A stretch of 64,000 nt of DNA from Clostridia bacterium (GTDB lineage: Bacteria > Bacillota > Clostridia > Lachnospirales > Lachnospiraceae): contig CAJTHL010000002.1 of assembly GCA_910576205.1 (NCBI GenBank), forward strand, positions 248,001 to 312,000, read 5' to 3'. The notes beneath the pieces were generated by a model that ran no database searches, was not told the DNA's origin, and saw only the letters and a list, made by a program, of their open reading frames with translations. The position numbers were made by a program, and so were the translations under genes. Below are positions 43,899 through 52,048 of the stretch, piece after piece (the first letter of the stretch is position 1; the number at the start of each line of letters is the position of its first letter).

Positions 43899-44135
43899 CC
43901 TGTTTCCTTCCGTCGGAAAGCTTTCCTCTTCTTTCCACCATTCCGGCTTTTCCTTAAGATTGTCTGATACAGCAGACAGATATATAATACATCGTTTGGC
44001 GTCTGATTTCAACTGGTTATCCACACTTTGCCCATTTAACAGTTCTCCCCCAGGACATAGGCCCGGGACAGGCAGATTTACGGAAAAGAACGCCCATTTT
44101 AAGAACATGGGAGTGCAGCTTTTCTTTGCGCTCTA

Positions 44136-44193
44136 TTGACAAAATCCCGGAAATTAATTATAATTTATGTTATATAACAGCAATTATAATTTA
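44136..44193 (+). promoter_or_regulatory. Consensus promoter and repeated operator of the TetR-CPBP operon
   Basis: TTGACA (44136-44141), 17-bp spacer, TATAAT (44159-44164): full consensus on both boxes. The sequence AATTATAATTTA occurs twice, at 44156-44167 (over the -10) and 44182-44193 (before the ribosome site). These are likely regulator sites for autorepression. Confidence 0.75.
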
Positions 44194-44206
44194 GGAGGTG
44201 TGCAGA

Positions 44207-44782
44207 ATGCCGCCAAAAGCTAAAATTACCAGGGATATGCTTATAGACACTGCTTTTGAGATAGCCCGCAGCAAAGGTGGGGATGCTATCAGTGCAAGGA
44301 CAGTTTCGGAAAAGCTGCATTGTTCCACACAGCCTGTTATGTATCATTTTGCCACCATTGAGGCGTTGAAAAAGACGGTTCATGCAAAGGCAGACCGTTA
44401 TCATTCGGAATATCTGATGGATCTTAAGCATCCACAGAAAAGCCTTATGCTTGGGATTGGATTGAATTATATCCGATTCGCCATGGAGGAGCCCCATTTA
44501 TTCCGTTTTCTTTTTCAGTCAGATGTTTTTCACGGAAGCACCCTGCCTGAAATGACAGACGCCAGAGAGCTTACGCCTGTTCTTTCGGCAATCCAGGCAG
44601 AAATGGGAGGCGGAAGTATCGAACAGGCAAAAGAAATCTTTTTGACAATCTTCTTATTTGCCCACGGGTATGCCAGCATTATTGCCAACAATTCACTGGA
44701 ATATGATGAGGAGCTTATAAAAGCTCATCTGGAACGGGCTTTTCATGGGGCGGTATTGGCTGCCCGGAAGGATACGAAATGA
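44207..44782 (+). CDS. TetR family regulator
   Basis: The 191-residue protein has the N-terminal TetR helix-turn-helix (ITRDMLIDTAFEIARSKGG, then SARTVSEKLHCSTQPVMYHF) and an all-helical ligand domain. It probably represses its own operon at AATTATAATTTA sites. The ATG at 44207 follows GGAGG. Its TGA overlaps the ATG of the next gene (ATGA), giving coupling with the CPBP protease. Confidence 0.92.
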   Translation: MPPKAKITRDMLIDTAFEIARSKGGDAISARTVSEKLHCSTQPVMYHFATIEALKKTVHAKADRYHSEYLMDLKHPQKSLMLGIGLNYIRFAMEEPHLFRFLFQSDVFHGSTLPEMTDARELTPVLSAIQAEMGGGSIEQAKEIFLTIFLFAHGYASIIANNSLEYDEELIKAHLERAFHGAVLAARKDTK

Positions 44783-45534
44783 AAAAGTTATATGAGAAAA
44801 ACCAGCTAACCTTTGCCATAGTCTGGATCGTGATTTACTGTGTTCTGCAATCCCTGGCAAATCCGCTAAACAAAAAAATGGGAACCGGATATTCTGCAAG
44901 CGCCATCTTCTGTGTCTTACAGACAGCTGTCCTTTTTGCCTTTATCCGGAAAAACAGCTTATGGAAACGGTATGGGCTTTGCAAATCTTCTGCATCTGCC
45001 CGCCAGTTTCTTTACTTTGTGCCGCTTATCCTATTAGCTACGGTAAATCTCCGGAATGGCGCTGCCCTTAATTATTCCCTGGCAGATACTGCCTGCCGCA
45101 TAGTCTGTATGCTTTGTGTCGGATTTTTAGAGGAAGTGATTTTCAGAGGCTTTCTTTTTAAGGCCATGGCCCAGGACCATGTAAAATCCGCCATTTTCGT
45201 TTCAAGCATAACCTTTGGCATGGGGCATGTGCTGAATCTGTTCAACGGAAGCGGTATGAAGCTGGGAGACAATTTCATCCAGATCATTTTCGCGACTGCA
45301 GTAGGTTTTCTGTTTGTAACAATATTTTATTATAGCGGAAGTCTGCTCCCCTGTATTTTTACCCACGCTGCCATAAATACCCTCAATACTTTTGCAAATG
45401 AAGGGGCCTATACGGTGGAAAAGCAGATTATCCAAAGCCTTGTCCTGATTGTTCTGACGGTTGCCTATACCTTAGTTCTAACAAAAACACTTCCAGAAAG
45501 CCCGCGTCCAAATGCCAGGGGAAGAAAATCATAG
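44779..45534 (+). CDS. CPBP family intramembrane protease
   Basis: The 251-residue membrane protein has the CPBP (Abi) motifs EEVIFRG, GMGHVLNLF and THAAINTL, which form the metal site of Rce1-type glutamyl peptidases. In Firmicutes such proteins are often bacteriocin-related. About seven membrane helices are visible. It lies directly behind TetR in one operon. Its stop codon lies inside a large inverted repeat (45508-45566). Confidence 0.9.
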   Translation: MKKLYEKNQLTFAIVWIVIYCVLQSLANPLNKKMGTGYSASAIFCVLQTAVLFAFIRKNSLWKRYGLCKSSASARQFLYFVPLILLATVNLRNGAALNYSLADTACRIVCMLCVGFLEEVIFRGFLFKAMAQDHVKSAIFVSSITFGMGHVLNLFNGSGMKLGDNFIQIIFATAVGFLFVTIFYYSGSLLPCIFTHAAINTLNTFANEGAYTVEKQIIQSLVLIVLTVAYTLVLTKTLPESPRPNARGRKS

Positions 45535-45566
45535 CATGATGATGATTTTCTTCCCCTGGCATTTGG
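45508..45566 (+). terminator. 25-bp perfect inverted repeat overlapping the CPBP stop
   Basis: A 25-bp arm (45508-45532) is perfectly complementary to 45542-45566, with a 9-nt loop. No T run follows, so it is not a classic terminator; it may shield the mRNA end. Confidence 0.55.
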
Positions 45567-45582
45567 ACCGCCCCATACCATA

Positions 45583-45650
45583 CAAAAAATATGCTCTGAA
45601 TGGGTTTTAACCATCATGTTGAAACATAATGGCAAAGCCATTCAGAGCAT
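45583..45650 (-). terminator. Terminator of galM
   Basis: ATGCTCTGAATGG (45591-45603) pairs with CCATTCAGAGCAT (45638-45650), with an inner hairpin. On the minus strand the stem is followed by ATTTTTTG. Confidence 0.85.
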
Positions 45651-45689
45651 AAACCTCTCATTTTGACAGCAGATAAAAGAACCTGCCTT

Positions 45690-46739
45690 TTACTTCTCCG
45701 TCACAAACCGGTAGCTTGTCCTGGTCTGGTACTCCTTCCCTGCCTCCAGAAGAATGCTGGGGAAATTATCGTGGTGAACCGCGTCCGGGAAATGCTGGGT
45801 CTCAAAACAGGCTGCGCTGCGGAAAGCATGTACCTTGCCATTTTTTCCTCCCGCCTCCTGGTTAAGGAAATTGGAGGTGTAGAGCTGCATACCCGGCTGG
45901 TCTGTGTAGACCTCCATGACAATGCCTGTCTTTAAGGAACGCATCTTTGCCACCAGATCATAATCCCTGTCTTTTTTCAACACGAAATTGTGGTCATAAC
46001 CGTTTGCCAGCTTCAAGGGCTCATAATCCGCTTCAATATCCGTCCCCAGGGTTCTCCACTGGCGGAAATCCATGGGAGTTCCCTCCACGGATACAATCTC
46101 CCCGGTAGGAATCAGCCCCGCATCTGTAGGCGTAAAGGCATCTGCGGACAGCCAGACCTGGTGTTCCAGCACACTGTCGGAAGCCTGTCCTTCCAGGTTA
46201 AAATAGCTGTGGTTGGTCATACTCATAACCGTATCCTTGTCCGCAGTCCCCTTGTAGGAGATCTGCAGTTCATTTTCATTGGTCAGTTTGTAGGAAACCG
46301 TCACCTTTGCGTTTCCGGGAAGCCCCTGGTCGCCGTCCGGGCTTACAAGGGAAAACTCCACCTTGTTGTCGTCTGCGATAATCCCCTTCCACATGCGGAT
46401 ATGATATCCGGGATACCCGCCGTGTAAATTGTTCTCCCCGTTATTTTTCTCCATCTCATAAGTCACGCCGCCGATCTCCACCTGGCCTCTGCCAATGCGG
46501 TTGGCCGTCCTTCCGATGGTGGCGCCGAAATTGGGCTTGTTAACCTCATAGTGGGCCGCGTCCTCGTACCCCCAGACCACATCCAGCAGGTTTTTGTCCC
46601 TGTCCGGCACATAAAGCTCCTTTAAGACAGCTCCCAGGTTCAGCACAACGGCCTTCATGCCGAATGCATTCTCCAGGGTGTACTGCTTTACCGTTTCCCC
46701 CGTTTTTGTCACGCCAAAATCCGTTACCGTAATCGCCAT
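45690..46739 (-). CDS. galM: Galactose mutarotase (aldose 1-epimerase)
   Basis: The 349-residue protein interconverts alpha and beta hexoses. It shows the family segments NRIGRGQVEIGGVTYEMEKN, NNLHGGYPGYHIRMWKG, the catalytic His in NHSYFNLEG, and FLNQEAGGKNG near the C-terminal Glu. The ATG follows AGGAG. It lies 31 bp downstream of the formate/nitrite channel gene, so both may be co-transcribed. No galK/galT is nearby. Confidence 0.95.
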   Translation of the reverse strand: MAITVTDFGVTKTGETVKQYTLENAFGMKAVVLNLGAVLKELYVPDRDKNLLDVVWGYEDAAHYEVNKPNFGATIGRTANRIGRGQVEIGGVTYEMEKNNGENNLHGGYPGYHIRMWKGIIADDNKVEFSLVSPDGDQGLPGNAKVTVSYKLTNENELQISYKGTADKDTVMSMTNHSYFNLEGQASDSVLEHQVWLSADAFTPTDAGLIPTGEIVSVEGTPMDFRQWRTLGTDIEADYEPLKLANGYDHNFVLKKDRDYDLVAKMRSLKTGIVMEVYTDQPGMQLYTSNFLNQEAGGKNGKVHAFRSAACFETQHFPDAVHHDNFPSILLEAGKEYQTRTSYRFVTEK

Positions 46740-46770
46740 ATCTCTTCTCCTGTTCCGTTTGTATTGCAGA

Positions 46771-47559
46771 TTATTTTTTGCTGCCTTTCAGATAGATAAA
46801 CCAGTAGGAAAGCCCCACCGCCATGCCGCCGATCATATTTCCGATGGTGACGGGAAGCAGATTGTTTACCAGCATGGCCCCTACGGTTACGTCCGGATTT
46901 CCCATTCCGTAGAAAGAATTGGCAAATATGCCTGCCATGAGATAATACATATTGGCAATGCTGTGCTCAAACCCGCAGAAGACAAAAATCATAATGGGAT
47001 AGAAGGCCGCCATCATCTTCCCGGAAAAGCTCTTGGCGGAAAAAGACATCCACACGGCCAGGCAAACCAGGATATTACACACGATACCCCGGATAAAGGC
47101 GTCCGCAAAGCTAAGTCCCACCTTGCCGGAGGCCACGGTCATAATGGTGTTCAAAAGGCCGCCGTCCATCTGGCTGGGGCTGTGGCCAAATACCACCAGC
47201 GCGGCCATCAGCGCGGAACCGATAAAATTCCCTATGTACACCACCACCCAGCTCTTTGCCACCGCAGAAAATTTCACTTCCTTTTCCATCAGCGGAATAA
47301 TCAGAAGGCAGTTGCCCGTAAACAGTTCGCTGCCCGCCACCAGCACCAGGGTCAGTCCCGCCGGGAACAGACAGGCGCCGATAAATTTGCCCACAGCCGA
47401 GCCCCCAAGCATAGCTGTAGCCATCTCAAAGGCCGTGCCGCCCACCGCGATGAAAAGCCCTGCCAGAATTCCAAGCAGCAGCATTTTGGAAACGGGAAGC
47501 TCCGTTTTCTTTTTTCCGATACCCACATAGTTTTGTGCAATTTCAGCCGGTGAATTCAT
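46771..47559 (-). CDS. Formate/nitrite transporter family channel
   Basis: The 262-residue membrane protein has six helices and the FNT segments GSELFTGNCLLIIPLM and the narrow-site loops (VVVYIGNFIGSALMA; FCGFEHSIANMYYL). It carries small monovalent anions such as formate, nitrite or hydrosulfide; the substrate is unresolved. The ATG is preceded by AGGAGG from repeat copy H. Upstream gene encodes the rhomboid-like protein. Confidence 0.93.
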   Translation of the reverse strand: MNSPAEIAQNYVGIGKKKTELPVSKMLLLGILAGLFIAVGGTAFEMATAMLGGSAVGKFIGACLFPAGLTLVLVAGSELFTGNCLLIIPLMEKEVKFSAVAKSWVVVYIGNFIGSALMAALVVFGHSPSQMDGGLLNTIMTVASGKVGLSFADAFIRGIVCNILVCLAVWMSFSAKSFSGKMMAAFYPIMIFVFCGFEHSIANMYYLMAGIFANSFYGMGNPDVTVGAMLVNNLLPVTIGNMIGGMAVGLSYWFIYLKGSKK

Positions 47560-47572
47560 ATTCCTTCTTCCT

Positions 47573-47612
47573 CCTATTTCAAGTTCCGCAATCGCCTTTC
47601 CCAGGCAGATGG
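47573..47612 (-). repeat. Interspersed repeat copy H
   Basis: On the minus strand GCGGAACTTGAAATAGGAGG directly precedes the formate/nitrite channel start, with CATCTGCCTGGG nearby. It matches the end of copies A and F. Confidence 0.6.
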
Positions 47613-47703
47613 CTCTTATTTGTTAAAACAATAACATACTTGCCGGAAAATGGCCACTGTACGTTGTGTAGGAAGATTCGCCGGTGCCTTGAAACCCCCG
47701 CTT

Positions 47704-48585
47704 CTATTTCACATGCTCATGGCTGAACAGATGGTCCTGGCAGTATTCCTTATTTCCCTTGCACTTGGAGCAGAAACGGAATTCCAGATAATCCCCGTCC
47801 TTCTCCGTGCGGCCGCAGATGGCGCATTTGTGGGTGTTTACCGTCCGCTGTCCCTGGCGCACACTGCTGGCGTAGCGTTTTCTGCGGTGTATCTCCTTCG
47901 GGCTGTAGCGACGCATATTCTTCATGCCAAAGAAGAACAGCAGGAAGTTCCCAAGAGAAACAAGCGCCATTACGCTGTAGGCCGGATGGGCGATTATTCC
48001 CGCCTGGGCCAGCCCCACCAGCACGGAAAACGGAAAGAGATTCGTGAAAAATCCCGCCAGAATCGTGATGCCAAAATATACGCCGTTCACAATACCCAGC
48101 CATTTTGCCTTGATGGGAATAATGAAAAACAACAGGAACGTGGCGTCCGGGTAGGTGGCCGCGTAGGCAAAAAACAGGGAGAAATTAAGGTAATATGTCC
48201 CAAACATCACCCCCAGATTGGCCTTGAACACATAGCAGCAGATAAAAGCCGCAAGGATATGGAGCAGCACGCCAGTAAAGAAATACAGGTTAAACCGGAA
48301 GGTGCCCCACTGGTATTCCAGGGTTTTTCCAATGGAATAATAAAGGTAGAGGCCGATAAGGAAATAAAACACATTGGTGCTGGGGGGATAGATGACAAAA
48401 GTCACCAGCCGCCAGACCTGTCCCCGCAGGATTCTGGTGGGGTCCAGGCACAGGTATGTCTCGTAAAACCCTGCGGCAAAAACCTGTAACACCCATCCTA
48501 CCGCATAGAGGATAATAATATAATACATCAGATTGGAAATGGCATATTTTCCAAATTTACGCTCTAATTTCTCTATCACTGCCAC
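47704..48585 (-). CDS. Rhomboid-like membrane protein with C-terminal zinc-binding tail
   Basis: The 293-residue protein has six helices and rhomboid-like segments (RILRGQVWRLVTFVIYPP; KTLEYQWGTFRFNLYFFTGV), but I see no GxSG or catalytic His, so it is probably an inactive, derlin-like member. The last ~50 residues carry CAIC and CSKC pairs plus His, which suggest a zinc ribbon. GTG start (48583-48585) with GGAG six nt before. It lies downstream of the J-protein gene and may act with it. Confidence 0.75.
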   Translation of the reverse strand: MAVIEKLERKFGKYAISNLMYYIIILYAVGWVLQVFAAGFYETYLCLDPTRILRGQVWRLVTFVIYPPSTNVFYFLIGLYLYYSIGKTLEYQWGTFRFNLYFFTGVLLHILAAFICCYVFKANLGVMFGTYYLNFSLFFAYAATYPDATFLLFFIIPIKAKWLGIVNGVYFGITILAGFFTNLFPFSVLVGLAQAGIIAHPAYSVMALVSLGNFLLFFFGMKNMRRYSPKEIHRRKRYASSVRQGQRTVNTHKCAICGRTEKDGDYLEFRFCSKCKGNKEYCQDHLFSHEHVK

Positions 48586-48718
48586 ATTACACTCCTTTTC
48601 CAGATATTTTTGGCTTCTGTCTCTGCATTTCCTTTAATTTTTATATATGCCATTATAGCAGATTGCCGGACATTTTCAAGCGGTTAATTCCTTAAGTCCC
48701 TTCGGGCCCAGCCCTTTT

Positions 48719-51700
48719 CTACACCTCCGTATATACCTGTCCGCTCCCCACAATCACCCGGGCATTGGCCTCCCGCAGCACCCAGGCGTATTTTCCCGTA
48801 TCCAGATACCAGCCTATGGCCCTGTTAAGAGATACCTGGCGTTCACTTTCATCCAGTCCCTTATTCCAGACCAGAAACGGCGTCTGGGGCTGATACAGTT
48901 CTCCCAGATGGGACTCTTCGCCACTAAGCTCTTTCTCGTCCTCCCTCCTGGCATATCCCTCTTCCTGGTTTTCTTCGCCGTCCCCCTCTTCCAGAAATTC
49001 CTCTTGGAATTCCTCTTCCTTCTCGTAGGTTCCCACAAAGGTCAGGGCGCCGCCCTTCTCCCAGTCCAGGCCGATTCCCACAAGATTCACCCAGGGTGGA
49101 AGCCCGGGCTTCAGGACAGCGTCCATCCACCCGGCAAATTCCATCCACATAGGCCGGCCTCCAAACACCGTAAACGTATCCGCCCAGGTGTCCTCCCCGC
49201 TGTGAACCGATTTCCGGAGTTCATTTTCCCCATAGCAGTATTCCAGCCTGTGGTCCAGACGGGACACCGTAAGCAGCCCTTCGTAGATTTCCAGCTCCGT
49301 TACGCCCTCAAAATCCTTGCGGAAATATTCTGCCAGAAGCTCTGCAAGAGTGGCCGACCGGCGCATTTTCATGGCCTCATAAGCATAGTAGTCGCCGCTC
49401 TCCCCCAGGCAGATACAGGCCGGCCAGAAATCCGACTGGGGAGAATACTTAAATCCCCATCCAAAACGGCCTGCATAGGTTTTCCACTCCTTGATCCTGG
49501 TGTTTAAGACGGACATGTGAAACTCCATGTTCCTTCCATACTCCGTGGAATGGATGTTTACGTCAAACCCAAAGGGAACCTTAGCGCCGTAGAACACCCG
49601 GTCGTGACGGCGTTTTTTTAGCTCCCCGTAGCGAAACACACAGTATCCTTCCGGGCTTTCCCGGTAATTCATGGCCGCCAGAATGGCCTCTGCCTTCTGC
49701 AAATAGTCCATGCCTGCCACGTCTATGGCTTCCCGAAGAACAGGCCGGGGCTGGCGCAAAGCCCCAAGTACCTTAAAGGCCAGCTCCCGCCGTTCTTCCC
49801 GGGAAGCGGGAAGCTGCTCTGCAAGCTCTCTCTTTATCTCCCCCGGAAGCAAAAATTTCTGCCACCCGCACTCCATGCACCGGAATATCCGGTCCTCCCA
49901 GCCAAAATCCGCCTGGCGGAAAACCTGGATTTCGTTCTCCCAGGCCACCACCCGGAAGCAGAAGCGTTCCTGCTCCGTGTAGAATATCTCTGGCTGCGCC
50001 GTCCTCTGGGGGCAGCCATTCCCAGGCCGGCCGCATGCTTCCCCGGACATAATCCCAGGCCCCGTGGGAACGCGGTCATTGTCCGCAGCCAGCATCCTGG
50101 CAACAGTGGGGCGGATAAAGGGGTAAACGGGGATTTGTTCCATCCATTTCTCTATAAGCTTCCGGGCCTGGGCCCTGTCCTCCTCCCCGATGGCGGTAAC
50201 TGCCAGCAGGAAGAAAAATTCCAGGGGATCTTCAATCCCCTGCACATAACGGCAAAATTCCGGGAAATCCAGCACAGGCTCCCACACCGGCGTCTCATCC
50301 ACAAAATACTGACAGTAGTGATAGTGAAATTCCACCCACAACCGCCTCCCGTCCGGGAGCCCGCACGCCCTTCTCACCGGCGTCTCTATGCGCTCCCATT
50401 CCTCATCAAATCCCGTAAATACCCGCTGCCAGGCCCTGGAAGGCGCATAAATATAATTGATGTAGGCGGGAAGATAGCATTCCCCATCCTTCTCATAGAT
50501 CATACCAGATTCCCAGTCTCCCCGTATCCTCATATGCCGGTAGCCAAAGCCCCGCATCAGAAAGTATTCCCAGAAATCCCTGCTTCCTATCTGCAGCTCT
50601 TCAACAGAAAAAGTCCTCTCATACCGGTAGTCAAGCTCTTTCATCATGTCCGGCGTGGCCAGGGAGCGAAGCAGGCTTTCCATAAGCTCTGTCCGTCTGG
50701 GCTCCGGGAAATCCCCTTCCTCCAGATTTGCCAGAAGTCCCAGGGCCAGGGTACGGGGTATCACAAACCGCCTGGCCGCCCCGTAGATTCTCTCAAACAG
50801 GGCCTTGTCCCCCTTCAGGGCCTGCCACTCCGGCATGGCGAAAAAGGCCTCCACCTGCTGCCGGATTTCCAGGGTCTCCTCATAAATCCATTTGTCATAA
50901 TTATTATGGTTATCGCTGATAAGCCTGGAACAGATCCGGTAAAGCCTGGTGATGGCCTGCTCCTTTCCGTCCATACCATATAAAATCTCCTCCACATCCG
51001 GAAGCTGCTTTACCACCTGCTCTTTCAGAGCCCCGTAAAGCCCCCTGGTACTGCTGCGGGCCAGGTCCTTAAAGGCAAATTTCTTATAGATAAACTTCAG
51101 CGTATCCACAGGAAGGCGCTCGTCCTTCAGCCACTGGACATACAGTTTTACCACACATTCGCTGCGGGATTCATAAGCCCCGATTCCCGGCATTTTCCCG
51201 TTCCTCTCATAGATATAATTAATCTGGGCCTGCCCCAGGATATGCTGCCAGGTTTCCTGCTCCCGCTCTGTAAGCTCTCCCTTCTGGTTCATCTCCTTCA
51301 AGGCCAGATAATCGGAAAAGGCATTGTACCGCACCTTGTTGGCCGGCCGGTGCAGTATATGGCTTGTCATATTCTTCAGATCGCACTCCCGCCCCTGCAT
51401 ATTGAAAATATCCGCAATATGCTTTCGCACCGGAAACGTGTTATCCACAGAAACCTTATACCACTCCTTGGGATAGGTGAACCCCTCAAAATACTCCTCC
51501 CCGGCAAAATGAGGCGTCACGGCGTAGGCAATGGCCAGCTCCTGGAGAAATCCCAGGGGAAGATTGTCCCAGGGAAACACCGTCTGCTTAAGAATACAGG
51601 CGGTCAGGCCTATTCCAAATTCCTCCTTAAACTGTTCCGCAAGAAAGGCCTCCGACAAAAAGTAGCGCATCCAGGTATCGGCTTTTTTTGCCTGCCTGGG

Positions 51701-52048
51701 ATTCCCAAAGAGGAGGATAAGCCCGGAAAGAGCCCCCTTTTCCATGCTCTCCTGTATGGCCTCCTCCCGGGCTTTTTCAAGCTTTAAAAGGAGGGAGGAG
51801 GGCTCCTCTAAGCCGCCGTCCATGGTTTCCCCGGAGATTCTGCCTGTCTTAGGCCTTCCCTTTGCAGGAGCGTCCCCGCTTTTTTCCTCTGTCCCCTTAA
51901 GCGCCTCCTTATAAGCCTGGTTAAGCTGCGCGAAATATTCCGGCTCCTCCTCCGGGTGATGAAGCCTGGACTGGGCCGCAAAGGCTTTGCGGATTTCCTT
52001 TTTATCTTTTGTCGGTTCTATTCCCAGATATTCCCATATTTTATTCAT
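48719..52048 (-). CDS. Large J-domain protein with HPE motif (co-chaperone of HscC)
   Basis: The 1109-residue protein has an N-terminal J-like domain (IWEYLGIEPTKDKKEIRKAF, His31-Pro32-Glu33). The canonical HPD is HPE here. The remainder is a long helical region, Trp/Tyr-rich, with no domain I can name. In Escherichia coli, HscC works with DjlB and DjlC, which are J-proteins of a similar type. The ATG overlaps the hscC stop by 8 bp. It likely presents specific clients to HscC. The change from HPD to HPE is normal for this family but may weaken stimulation. Confidence 0.85.
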   Translation of the reverse strand: MNKIWEYLGIEPTKDKKEIRKAFAAQSRLHHPEEEPEYFAQLNQAYKEALKGTEEKSGDAPAKGRPKTGRISGETMDGGLEEPSSLLLKLEKAREEAIQESMEKGALSGLILLFGNPRQAKKADTWMRYFLSEAFLAEQFKEEFGIGLTACILKQTVFPWDNLPLGFLQELAIAYAVTPHFAGEEYFEGFTYPKEWYKVSVDNTFPVRKHIADIFNMQGRECDLKNMTSHILHRPANKVRYNAFSDYLALKEMNQKGELTEREQETWQHILGQAQINYIYERNGKMPGIGAYESRSECVVKLYVQWLKDERLPVDTLKFIYKKFAFKDLARSSTRGLYGALKEQVVKQLPDVEEILYGMDGKEQAITRLYRICSRLISDNHNNYDKWIYEETLEIRQQVEAFFAMPEWQALKGDKALFERIYGAARRFVIPRTLALGLLANLEEGDFPEPRRTELMESLLRSLATPDMMKELDYRYERTFSVEELQIGSRDFWEYFLMRGFGYRHMRIRGDWESGMIYEKDGECYLPAYINYIYAPSRAWQRVFTGFDEEWERIETPVRRACGLPDGRRLWVEFHYHYCQYFVDETPVWEPVLDFPEFCRYVQGIEDPLEFFFLLAVTAIGEEDRAQARKLIEKWMEQIPVYPFIRPTVARMLAADNDRVPTGPGIMSGEACGRPGNGCPQRTAQPEIFYTEQERFCFRVVAWENEIQVFRQADFGWEDRIFRCMECGWQKFLLPGEIKRELAEQLPASREERRELAFKVLGALRQPRPVLREAIDVAGMDYLQKAEAILAAMNYRESPEGYCVFRYGELKKRRHDRVFYGAKVPFGFDVNIHSTEYGRNMEFHMSVLNTRIKEWKTYAGRFGWGFKYSPQSDFWPACICLGESGDYYAYEAMKMRRSATLAELLAEYFRKDFEGVTELEIYEGLLTVSRLDHRLEYCYGENELRKSVHSGEDTWADTFTVFGGRPMWMEFAGWMDAVLKPGLPPWVNLVGIGLDWEKGGALTFVGTYEKEEEFQEEFLEEGDGEENQEEGYARREDEKELSGEESHLGELYQPQTPFLVWNKGLDESERQVSLNRAIGWYLDTGKYAWVLREANARVIVGSGQVYTEV

